12,109 bases of DNA from assembly GCA_028865845.1 (NCBI GenBank), contig JAGWJK010000041.1, positions 1-12,109 of the forward strand. The letters are read 5' to 3'. The stretch comes from Rhizobiaceae bacterium. GTDB lineage: Bacteria; Pseudomonadota; Alphaproteobacteria; Rhizobiales; Rhizobiaceae. This document shows, piece by piece, positions 1-7,943 of this stretch (within the stretch, counting starts at the first letter, position 1; each line of letters starts with the position of its first letter). The position numbers and the translations under genes were made by a program. The notes under the pieces were generated by a model that had not been told where the DNA came from, ran no database searches, and saw only the letters and a program-made list of their open reading frames with translations.

Positions 1-1
1 G

Positions 2-184
2 TTTCTGGGTCTCGGCGTGCAGCCGCCAACGCCGACCTGGGGCAACATGCTGCGCGACGCGATCAGCTTCATCGATCAGGCGACATGGCTTGCCTGGTTT
101 CCGGGTGCAGCGATTTTCGTGACCGTGCTCGGCTTCAACCTCTTCGGCGACGGCCTGCGCGATCGCCTCGATCCGCGCGATTGA
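2..184 (+). CDS. ABC transporter permease, DppC/OppC type (C-terminal end, partial)
   Basis: Only the last 60 codons are in the window; the gene runs off the left edge. The visible protein starts [14 protein letters not shown] and ends [12 protein letters not shown]. This is the conserved C-terminal signature of inner-membrane permeases of the dipeptide/oligopeptide/nickel ABC importer family (DppC/OppC subunit). It contains the final loop after the EAA region, a last transmembrane helix (about [20 protein letters not shown]) and the family hallmark GDGLRDxLDPR. The protein would form the translocation channel with a DppB-type partner, probably encoded upstream outside the window. The substrate cannot be told from this fragment. 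A hairpin terminator follows at once, so this is probably the last gene of its operon or the last permease gene. Confidence 0.93.
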   Translation, partial: FLGLGVQPPTPTWGNMLRDAISFIDQATWLAWFPGAAIFVTVLGFNLFGDGLRDRLDPRD

Positions 185-191
185 CAAAAGA

Positions 192-224
192 CCATCGGCG
201 CCAGCGAGAAGCCGGCGCCGATGG
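192..224. terminator. Hairpin terminator shared by convergent genes
   Basis: There is a perfect 11-bp inverted repeat, CCATCGGCGCC (192-202) and GGCGCCGATGG (214-224), with an 11-base loop. It lies between the permease stop codon (182-184) and the stop of the convergent aldo/keto reductase (248). Read on the minus strand the stem is followed by CTTTTG (190-185), so intrinsic termination looks better for the reductase. On the plus strand only a short GTTT follows. Probably bidirectional. Confidence 0.6.
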
Positions 225-247
225 CGAACCGTTTGCGATAGCCGAGC

Positions 248-2267
<2,020 letters not shown>

Positions 2268-2278
2268 TGACCCGAAGA

Positions 2279-2303
2279 GCGGCCGGGGTCTCCGGCCGTC
2301 TTT
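2279..2303 (+). terminator. Intrinsic terminator after lysR
   Basis: Perfect 7-bp stem CGGCCGG (2280-2286) / CCGGCCG (2292-2298) with a GGTCT loop, extended by a G-T pair, then CTTT (2300-2303). It starts 12 bases after the lysR stop and lies between two convergent genes. The minus-strand copy is followed by CTCTTC, so it may also serve the DUF892 gene. Confidence 0.6.
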
Positions 2304-2315
2304 CGATACGGCGGC

Positions 2316-2804
2316 TTAAGCGGCCGCCTTGCGATTGGCAGCGCTGGTTGCCAGCTTGCTGAGGGTTTTGTCGGCATTGGATTCCTGCTGCAGCGTCTGG
2401 TCGAGCAGGCCGACCACGTCCTTCAGGCCCAGCGTCTGAGCCCAGGTCTTCAGCGTGCCGTAGCGGGCGATTTCATAGTGCTCGACGGCCTGTGCGGAAG
2501 AGATGAGGCCGGCATCGAGAGCGGGCGTGCCCTTGAACTCGTCGATGATCTCTTCGCCCTCGGCAATGATCCCCTGGATTGCCTCGCAGGTCTTGCCCTG
2601 GGCACGCTTGCCCATCAGCTCGAATATCTGCTGCAGGCGCTCGACCTGTCCCTCGGTTTCCTCGAGGTGTTTTTCAAAGCCGGCCTTCAGCTCGGCGGAT
2701 TGGGCGGCGCGCGCCATCTTCGGCAGAGCCTTCAGGATCTGCCGCTCGGCATAGTAGATGTCTTTCAACGTATCGTAGAACAGGTCTTCCAGCGTCTTGG
2801 CCAT
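2316..2804 (-). CDS. Ferritin-like DUF892 protein (YciE/YciF family)
   Basis: A 162-residue, all-helical ferritin-like protein of the DUF892 (PF05974, YciE/YciF) family. It has the typical opening LEDLFYDTLKDIYYAERQILKALP and the motifs HLEETEGQVERL and AVEHYEIARYGTLKTWA. ESNAD near the end supplies another acidic residue. The repeated Glu/His positions in the four helices are the expected di-metal ligands. Family members are stress-induced and of poorly defined biochemical function; metal handling or peroxide defence is usually inferred. The start at 2804 is preferred over the ATG at 2813 because AAGGA lies 8 bases from the former and touches the latter. The tail NRKAAA is short and basic. 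A possible EcfG-type promoter lies upstream (2853-2877), which would place it in the rhizobial general stress response. Confidence 0.92.
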   Translation of the reverse strand: MAKTLEDLFYDTLKDIYYAERQILKALPKMARAAQSAELKAGFEKHLEETEGQVERLQQIFELMGKRAQGKTCEAIQGIIAEGEEIIDEFKGTPALDAGLISSAQAVEHYEIARYGTLKTWAQTLGLKDVVGLLDQTLQQESNADKTLSKLATSAANRKAAA

Positions 2805-2829
2805 GGTTTCCATCCTTATTTTCGGGAAA

Positions 2830-2844
2830 GTCACTCGATGTGAC
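2830..2844. repeat. Dyad in the leader of the DUF892 gene
   Basis: GTCAC-tcgat-GTGAC, a perfect 5-bp dyad with a 5-base centre. It lies 26 bases before the DUF892 start and just downstream of the predicted promoter, so it could be an operator or a small leader hairpin. It is nested inside a longer 9-bp inverted repeat, TTTCGGGAA (2820-2828) and TTCCCGAAA (2874-2882), whose outer arm overlaps the candidate -35 element. Confidence 0.35.
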
Positions 2845-2852
2845 CTTCTAGG

Positions 2853-2877
2853 AAGTGCAGATGCGCTGAATTGTTCC
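2853..2877 (-). promoter_or_regulatory. Candidate EcfG (general stress sigma) promoter for DUF892 gene
   Basis: On the minus strand GGAAC (2877-2873), a perfect EcfG -35 core, is followed after 16 bases by ACTT (2856-2853) where the consensus is CGTT. The -10 match is therefore only half. Position (about 50 bases before the ATG) and target (DUF892 proteins often belong to the alphaproteobacterial general stress regulon) are right. Inference from motif and family knowledge only. Confidence 0.35.
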
Positions 2878-2945
2878 CGAAACGGGTGGTGCGCGGCGCG
2901 AAAACGCGGAATGCTGTCGCGTGATCGAAGAATCGGGGGAGAGCG

Positions 2946-3572
2946 ATGAAAAAACCGGGATCGATGAAGGGGCTGGAGGATCTCGGCCGCGTCAGGCTGT
3001 CGAAGAACTTCTTTTTCCGCGATTTCCTGCATTCCGAGATCGCCGATTTCTATCGCATTCCGAATATCCCGGAGGATCCCGACCTGGCGATCGACGCTGG
3101 CCGCAGGCTCTGCGAAGAGCTGCTGGAGCCGCTGGAATCAACCTTCGGCCGATTGCATATTCGCTCCGGCTACCGCTCCCCGACCGTCAACAAGTTCGGC
3201 AACGAAAACAGGCTGAATTGCTCGACCAATGCGCACACCGCCGCTCATCACATCTGGGACATGCGCGACCTCGACGGCTGCATGGGCGCCGCAGTCTGCA
3301 TCGCCGTGCCATGGCTGATCGACAATCACCACGAAGAGGGTGATTGGCGGAAGCTCGCCTGGTGGATACATGACAACCTGCCCTATGCCACGCTCTGCTT
3401 CTTTCCGAAATTATGGGCCTTTAACATCCAGTGGCACGAGCGGCCGCAACGGAGCATCCAGAGCTATGTCGGCCCGCGCGGCATGCTGACGAAGCCCGGC
3501 ATGGCAAACTGGGAGGGCGATCATTCAGCCCTCTATGAAGGCTTTCCAAAACTGGCCGTTCGGCAAGCATGA
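2946..3572 (+). CDS. Peptidase M15-like protein with an atypical metal site
   Basis: A 208-residue protein. The N-terminal half reads like the peptidase M15A (D-Ala-D-Ala carboxypeptidase/endolysin) fold: LSKNFFFRDFLHSEIA (18-33), the helix with LCEELLEPLESTFG (55-68), then IRSGYRSPTVN (72-82), which matches the ITSGYRSPxLN core. In typical members a ligand pair follows as SxHxxGxAxD. Here the corresponding stretch is AHHIWDMRDLDGCMGAAVCI (100-119): a longer loop with His101/His102 and Asp105/108/110, and Val-Cys where AxD is expected. A further His164 (IQWHERP) could be the third ligand. No signal peptide is visible, so a periplasmic cell-wall role is not supported. The start is at 2946, preceded by GGGGGAG. 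It is a single gene between divergent and convergent neighbours. It may be an inactive or re-purposed M15 fold; the fold call is moderate and the activity unknown. Confidence 0.7.
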   Translation: MKKPGSMKGLEDLGRVRLSKNFFFRDFLHSEIADFYRIPNIPEDPDLAIDAGRRLCEELLEPLESTFGRLHIRSGYRSPTVNKFGNENRLNCSTNAHTAAHHIWDMRDLDGCMGAAVCIAVPWLIDNHHEEGDWRKLAWWIHDNLPYATLCFFPKLWAFNIQWHERPQRSIQSYVGPRGMLTKPGMANWEGDHSALYEGFPKLAVRQA

Positions 3573-3576
3573 TCCC

Positions 3577-3600
3577 AGCCGAAGGCTTTTCAGACTTCGG
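3577..3600. terminator. Weak hairpin between convergent genes
   Basis: Two alternative small stems overlap: AGCC-gaa-GGCT followed by TTTT (3577-3590), and CCGAAG (3579-3584) / CTTCGG (3595-3600) with a 10-base loop. They lie in the 37-base gap between the M15-like gene and the convergent acetyltransferase gene. A weak terminator is the simplest reading. Confidence 0.35.
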
Positions 3601-3609
3601 ATATTCCCC

Positions 3610-4053
3610 TTAAAAGTTGATCCGGTAGCGGATGTGGCCGTCGCTCTCGACATAGGTGTCGTAGAGTTTGCGGGCCGTGGCATTGCTTTCTTCCGTATGC
3701 CAATAGAGCCGCGCCCAGCCCTTCTCCTTGCACAGGCTGACGAGATCGTCGAGCAAGGCCCGGCCGACGCCGCGTCCGCGCGCAGTTTCATCGACAAAAA
3801 GGTCTTCGAGGTAGCAGTCCGACGCCTTGACCCAGGTGCCTTCGTGGGTAAGGCAAAGCGTGAAACCCTTCACGCCGCCGTCGATCTCGGCCACACGCAT
3901 GAAGATGGCGGACGCCGGATCGAAGACCCGGCGCCATGTCTTGTCGGTGATATCAGGTGCGATGCCGACACCGTAGAAGGCGAGATAGTCTGCCCAGAGC
4001 TCGCGCCAACGCGCCTCGTCTTCAGGCCTGGCATCGCGGATCACCATCGTCAT
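3610..4053 (-). CDS. GNAT-family N-acetyltransferase
   Basis: A 147-residue GCN5-related acetyltransferase, expected to be cytosolic. Beta strand 4 (YLEDLFVDETA, 81-91) runs into the acetyl-CoA pyrophosphate loop RGRGVGRALL (92-101), the R/QxxGxG/A motif. The C-terminal ESNATARKLYDTY (122-134) is the usual N-x-x-A-x-x-x-Y segment, with the tyrosine expected to act as general acid. The start at 4053 has AAGGA 7 bases upstream; an in-frame ATG two codons later has no better site. It follows the aldo/keto reductase by 18 bases on the same strand, so the two form an operon. The substrate cannot be named; the family acts on small amines, amino acids or protein N-termini. Confidence 0.92.
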   Translation of the reverse strand: MTMVIRDARPEDEARWRELWADYLAFYGVGIAPDITDKTWRRVFDPASAIFMRVAEIDGGVKGFTLCLTHEGTWVKASDCYLEDLFVDETARGRGVGRALLDDLVSLCKEKGWARLYWHTEESNATARKLYDTYVESDGHIRYRINF

Positions 4054-4071
4054 CAGTTGGTCCTTGCTTAC

Positions 4072-5022
4072 TTATTCGCCAGCCTTGTCGAGCAGGCTCA
4101 TCGCTTCGTCGGAAAGCGTCAGCTTCGCCGAATTGATCAGCGCGTCAAGCTGGCTGAGGCTGGTGGCGCTGGCGATCGGCGCGGTGACAGCCTTCTTGCG
4201 CAGGAGCCAGGCGAGCGCGATTTCCGCCGGCTTGGCGCCGGTGTCCTTGGCGATGGTGTCGAGAGCGGCGAGGATTTTCAGACCCTTGTCGTCGAGATAT
4301 TTCGCCACGCGGTTTTCGCGCGCCCGGCCTTCGGTGTCCGCCTTGGTGCGGTACTTGCCGGAAAGGAAGCCGGCGGCGAGGCTGAAATAGGTGATGACGC
4401 CGATGTCTTCCTTGACGCAGAGATCGGCTAGCGGACCTTCGAAGCTTGCGCGGTCGTAAAGATTATATTCGGGCTGCAGCACGTCGTAGCGTGGCAGGCC
4501 GGCCTCGGTGGCGGCGTCGAAAGAGGCCTGCAACTGCTCGGCATTGAGGTTGGAGCAGCCGAGGTGACGGATCTTGCCTTGCTCTTTCAGCTTGGCATAG
4601 GCGCTGAGCGATTCCTCATGCGGCGTTTCCGGATCGGGCCAGTGCGAGAGATAGAGGTCGATATAGTCGGTCTGCAGCCGCTTCAGCGAATCTTCGACCG
4701 CCTGCAGGATGTAATTCGCCTTCAGCCCCTTTTTGTCCGGACCCATCTCGGAGCCGACCTTGGTAATGACGATGGCCTTGTCGCGGGCGACGCGGCCCTG
4801 CTTCAGCCACTTGCCAATGATCTCCTCGGAATCGCCGCCCTTGTTGCCCGGAACCCAGCGAGAATAAACGTCGGCGGTGTCGATGGTGTTGAAGCCGGCA
4901 TCGAAGAAGGCGTCGAGCAGGGCATAAGAAGTCTTCTCGTCGGCCGTCCAGCCGAAAACATTGCCGCCGAAGACGATCGGCGCGGTCAAAAGGTCAGTTC
5001 GTCCAAGCTTACGCATTTCCAT
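4072..5022 (-). CDS. Aldo/keto reductase (second copy, different subfamily)
   Basis: A 316-residue NADP(H)-dependent aldo/keto reductase. The tetrad is complete: Asp48 and Tyr53 (NTIDTADVYS), Lys88 (VITKVG) and His127 (LYLSHWPD). The N-terminal MEMRKLGRTDLLTAPIVFGG and the C-terminal APIASATSLSQLDALI loop fit the YajO/AKR11-like subgroup of general aldehyde reductases. It is clearly not a recent duplicate of the reductase at 248-1243, since the barrel-loop sequences differ widely. The start at 5022 has GGAGA 6 bases upstream. The long in-frame extension before it shows no family similarity. It is the first gene of a two-gene operon with the GNAT acetyltransferase. The substrate is unknown. 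Confidence 0.93.
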   Translation of the reverse strand: MEMRKLGRTDLLTAPIVFGGNVFGWTADEKTSYALLDAFFDAGFNTIDTADVYSRWVPGNKGGDSEEIIGKWLKQGRVARDKAIVITKVGSEMGPDKKGLKANYILQAVEDSLKRLQTDYIDLYLSHWPDPETPHEESLSAYAKLKEQGKIRHLGCSNLNAEQLQASFDAATEAGLPRYDVLQPEYNLYDRASFEGPLADLCVKEDIGVITYFSLAAGFLSGKYRTKADTEGRARENRVAKYLDDKGLKILAALDTIAKDTGAKPAEIALAWLLRKKAVTAPIASATSLSQLDALINSAKLTLSDEAMSLLDKAGE

Positions 5023-5133
5023 ATCAGCTCTCCAGATGATTTGCGTGAAATACCGGCGCGGGAAGGGCCGGAGGGAAGGGGCGCGCCGGCAGGTTATCGC
5101 CGGAAGCCACGAAATACCACTAACGATTTCTTT

Positions 5134-5177
5134 ATTCATATATTGAATGGACGCTGCGTCCTGGCGGCATTGCGCCA
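5134..5177. repeat. AT-rich dyad and two tandem small hairpins in a 296-base intergenic region
   Basis: The region between the divergent reductase (start 5022) and oxidoreductase (start 5319) holds no convincing gene. It contains ATTCA-tatat-TGAAT (5134-5148), directly followed by GGACG-ctg-CGTCC (5149-5161) and TGGCG-gcattg-CGCCA (5162-5177). The octamer GAAATACC occurs twice (5047-5054 and 5111-5118). The AT-rich dyad is the most likely place for a promoter or operator; no full -35/-10 pair could be assigned with confidence. Confidence 0.35.
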
Positions 5178-5318
5178 GCTGCGCGAGCCGACTACAGTCG
5201 CCGATGCTATCCCCGGGGTGCGTGGATCGGATGGTCTCGCCCTGTTTCTTAAATCTCGCTCGATTCGCCGGAACCACCGCCTTGCGGGGTTCGGGCTCAT
5301 GTCTCAGGAGGAAAAATC

Positions 5319-6305
5319 ATGTTGCGCTTCGGAATTTTGTCGACCGCGAAGATCGGTCGTGAACTCGTCGTCCCCGCCATTCAGGACGCGGAAAATTGCG
5401 TCGTTACTGCCGTTGCCAGCCGCGATCTCGCCCGCGCCCGCGAGATGGCCGATCGTTTCTCCGTGCCGCACGCTTTCGGCTCCTACGAGGAGATGCTCGC
5501 TTCGGACAAGATCGATGCCGTCTACATTCCGCTGCCGACCTCGCAGCATGTCGAATGGACCATCAAGGCCGCCGATGCCGGCAAGCATGTGCTCTGTGAA
5601 AAGCCGATCGCGCTCAAGGCCGATGAGATCGACAGCCTGATCGCCGCGCGCGACCGCAACAAGGTGCTGGTGACCGAAGCCTATATGGTCACCTACGCGC
5701 CGGTCTGGCAGAAGGTGCGCTCGCTGCTCTCCTCGGGCGCGATCGGCCGCCTCCGCCATATCCAGGGTGCCTTCACCTATTTCAACCGCGATGCCGGCAA
5801 CATGCGCAATATCCCGGAACTCGGCGGCGGCGGCCTGCCCGATATCGGCGTCTATCCGACGATCACGACCCGCTTCGTCACCGGCCGCGAACCGCTGCGC
5901 ATTCAGGCCGTTACCGAGCGCGATCCGGAGTTCGGCACGGACATCTATTCCAGCGTCAAGGCGGATTTCGGCGATTTCGAAATGACGTTCTACATCTCGA
6001 CGCAGATGGCGGCGCGACAGGTGATGGTGTTCCACGGCACCGAAGGCTTCATCGAGGTCAAGTCGCCGTTCAACGCCGATCGCTACGGCGCCGAGGAGCT
6101 GGAATTGACCAACCGCAATCATTCCGAATCGCAGATTTTCCGCTTCCCCGACAGCCGCCAGTACAAGCGCGAGGCCGAGGCCTTCGCCGCCGCGGCCCTC
6201 GGCAAGGAAGCCGAGATCGTGCCGCTCGAAAGCTCGAAGTTCAATCAGAAGGTCATCGACGCCATCTATCGCGCCAGCGAAAAGGATGGCTGGGAGCTGG
6301 TCTGA
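5319..6305 (+). CDS. Gfo/Idh/MocA-family NAD(P)-dependent oxidoreductase
   Basis: A 328-residue cytosolic oxidoreductase of normal family length. The N-terminal Rossmann domain opens with [15 protein letters not shown], a somewhat loose nucleotide-binding loop. It carries the hallmark CEKPIAL (Glu94-Lys95-Pro96), whose lysine is catalytic. The C-terminal alpha/beta substrate domain starts near [13 protein letters not shown] and includes [12 protein letters not shown] (169-180), the second family signature, which supplies the conserved Asp and Tyr region. The style is nearest to dehydrogenases acting on free sugars (glucose-fructose oxidoreductase or D-xylose dehydrogenase relatives); the exact substrate is unknown. 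The start is secured by AGGAGG 7 bases upstream. It has no co-directional neighbour, and the gap to the convergent gtrA-like gene is only 13 bases. Confidence 0.93.
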   Translation: MLRFGILSTAKIGRELVVPAIQDAENCVVTAVASRDLARAREMADRFSVPHAFGSYEEMLASDKIDAVYIPLPTSQHVEWTIKAADAGKHVLCEKPIALKADEIDSLIAARDRNKVLVTEAYMVTYAPVWQKVRSLLSSGAIGRLRHIQGAFTYFNRDAGNMRNIPELGGGGLPDIGVYPTITTRFVTGREPLRIQAVTERDPEFGTDIYSSVKADFGDFEMTFYISTQMAARQVMVFHGTEGFIEVKSPFNADRYGAEELELTNRNHSESQIFRFPDSRQYKREAEAFAAAALGKEAEIVPLESSKFNQKVIDAIYRASEKDGWELV

Positions 6306-6318
6306 TCTCGATATGTGA

Positions 6319-6696
6319 TTATCGGCGGCGGAAGACGAAGCGCGAATAGCCGAAGAAGCTGAAGGCTGTCGCCGCCGCCGATGCCAGGATGACCGCGATG
6401 ATCGGGCGCAGGCCCGGCACAGAAACGAGCAGCGAGCTGTAGATAAAATAGTTCAGCAACGCCGAGGTGAGCCCGACGGATCCATAACGGAAGCCCTCGG
6501 CGGCAAGCGACCGGTCCGAATGCCCGAAGGTGAAATTGCGGTTGAGCATCCAGGTGGCGAACAGCGCCGTCGGGATCGAGATGGCGCGCGATCCGTAAGG
6601 TCCGATCGGCGTGAAGCGCAGCAGCAACAGTAGCACACCGGCATCGACGATGAATCCGATGCCGCCGGCGATCAGAAAGCGGAAGAGTTTTTTCAT
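6319..6696 (-). CDS. GtrA-family membrane protein (polyprenyl-linked sugar flippase)
   Basis: A 125-residue inner-membrane protein with four predicted membrane helices (about 5-27, 38-51, 70-92, 97-117). The GtrA/DPMS-family marks are all present: MKKLFRFLIAGGIGFIVDAG at the N-terminus, TWMLNRNFTFG after helix 2 (48-58), and FSFFGYSRFVFRRR at the C-terminus. GtrA proteins are thought to flip polyprenyl-phosphate-linked monosaccharides (classically undecaprenyl-phosphate-glucose) to the periplasmic face. Its ATG overlaps the stop codon of the upstream glycosyltransferase gene (ATGA, 4 bases), so the two are translationally coupled. The pair matches a GtrB-GtrA couple, and the third component is probably the divergent gene at 7944. 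Confidence 0.93.
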   Translation of the reverse strand: MKKLFRFLIAGGIGFIVDAGVLLLLLRFTPIGPYGSRAISIPTALFATWMLNRNFTFGHSDRSLAAEGFRYGSVGLTSALLNYFIYSSLLVSVPGLRPIIAVILASAAATAFSFFGYSRFVFRRR

Positions 6697-7736
6697 GCAG
6701 CTTTGGCCTTTTTCTTCCGGCTGACTGGTTTTTCATGTGTCTCGGCCGAAACCATCCGTTTCGCCTGTTTGGCGGAGGCGGGGGCTTCAAGGCTCATATA
6801 ATGGATGCGAAGCTGTTCGGCACGGGAGCGCGCGACGGAATCGAGGATCAGCCCCGCGGTCAGCAGCATGAAGGAGATCATCAGCAGCGCCATGGACAGC
6901 GTCCAGGTCGGCATGCGGGTTACCAGGCCGGTCTCGAAATACTCTGCAAATACTGGGATCATGAAGCCGATGCTCATTTCCAGCGAAATAGCGCCCAATA
7001 TGCCAAAAAAGGCAAAGGGCCGCGTTTCCTTCATCAGCATGGCGAACATCCAGAGGATTTTCGAGCCGTCGCCGAAGGTGGAGAGCTTGGAATGCGATCC
7101 TTCCGGGCGGCGCCCATAGTCGAGCTCGAGCTCGCTGACCGGCAGCTTCAGCCGCGAGGCATGCACGGACATCTCGGTCTCGATCTCGAACCCACCGGAA
7201 ACGGCCGGGAAGCTTTTGACGAAGCGGCGCGAGAAGGCGCGATAGCCGGAGAAGATGTCCGTAAAATCCGTGCCGAAGATCAGGCGGTAGAGCCAGTTGA
7301 AGATCCGGTTGCCGAAGGCGTGGCCCTGGCGGCCGGCGTCGTCATGAACGCCGCGGCGCGTGCCGACCACCATGTCGGCCCCCTCGGTCAGAAGCGTGCG
7401 GATCAGTTCCTCCGCATCTCCGGGTCTATAGGTGCCGTCGCCGTCGGCCATCACATAGATGTCGGCGTCGATATCGGCAAACATGCGCCGCACCACATGT
7501 CCCTTGCCCTGGCGGCGCTCGCGCACGACCGTGGCGCCGGCGAGCGTGGCGCGCAGCGCGGTCGCGTCGGTGGAATTGTTGTCGTAAACGTAGATGTTGG
7601 CCAGCGGCAGCGCCTCGCGAAAGCCGCGCACGACCTCGCCAATCGTCGCCGCTTCATTGTAGCACGGCAGGAGAACGGCGATATTCAGGTTCTCATTCCA
7701 CATAGTCACTGGCCAATTCTTACGCGTCGACTTCAT
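6693..7736 (-). CDS. GtrB/DPM1-like family 2 glycosyltransferase
   Basis: A GT2 glycosyltransferase of about 347 residues that should attach a sugar from a nucleotide donor to polyprenyl phosphate at the cytoplasmic face. The GT-A domain shows LLPCYNEAATIG (22-33), VYDNNSTDAT (50-59), the metal-binding DGDG (98-101) and TDIFSGYRAFSRRF (159-172), the dolichyl/polyprenyl-phosphate mannose/glucose synthase signature. Two C-terminal transmembrane segments follow (about 241-263 and 279-300), then a basic tail ending VSRKKKAKAA. This two-helix anchor is the GtrB layout. The start is uncertain: ATG 7736 has no clear ribosome site, nor does ATG 7703, which would remove 11 residues and begin MWNENLNIAVLLPCYNE. 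Its stop overlaps the gtrA-like start. Confidence 0.92.
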   Translation of the reverse strand: MKSTRKNWPVTMWNENLNIAVLLPCYNEAATIGEVVRGFREALPLANIYVYDNNSTDATALRATLAGATVVRERRQGKGHVVRRMFADIDADIYVMADGDGTYRPGDAEELIRTLLTEGADMVVGTRRGVHDDAGRQGHAFGNRIFNWLYRLIFGTDFTDIFSGYRAFSRRFVKSFPAVSGGFEIETEMSVHASRLKLPVSELELDYGRRPEGSHSKLSTFGDGSKILWMFAMLMKETRPFAFFGILGAISLEMSIGFMIPVFAEYFETGLVTRMPTWTLSMALLMISFMLLTAGLILDSVARSRAEQLRIHYMSLEAPASAKQAKRMVSAETHEKPVSRKKKAKAA

Positions 7737-7943
7737 CAAGGCACTTTGGACAATCCGGACGAGAATCTATCCCGTTGTGCGTTAATAAGAGCCTATGGCT
7801 GCGAAGGAAAAAAGGCGGATGGGCCGCGCACTCGGGCAAATTATCGTGATACCGGCGGCCTGATGTGCCCACTTTACGCTTTCTTGATCGCGAGCGGCTA
7901 GCGTGGATGCCCGCATGGCTTTCGAACACGGAGTTTCATCAGG
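7737..7943. promoter_or_regulatory. Divergent control region of the Gtr-like locus
   Basis: These 207 bases separate the GtrB-like gene (minus) from the STT3-like gene (plus) and must hold both promoters. I see no credible coding frame and no confident promoter pair. Small dyads such as AGCC-tat-GGCT and TATC-gt-GATA are too short to call. The assignment is positional. Confidence 0.4.

Noticed and set aside
3535..4431. A 298-codon plus-strand open frame opposite the acetyltransferase and the end of the reductase
   Set aside because: Both minus-strand genes carry clear family motifs and good ribosome sites; the plus-strand frame has neither.
5270..5291. GGAAC and GTT upstream of the Gfo/Idh gene as an EcfG promoter
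   Set aside because: The spacing is about three bases shorter than the EcfG consensus allows.
5147..5362. A 71-codon frame before the Gfo/Idh gene as a leader peptide
   Set aside because: It has no ribosome site, overlaps the start of the real gene, and shows no run of a single amino acid or attenuator layout that would support a leader peptide.
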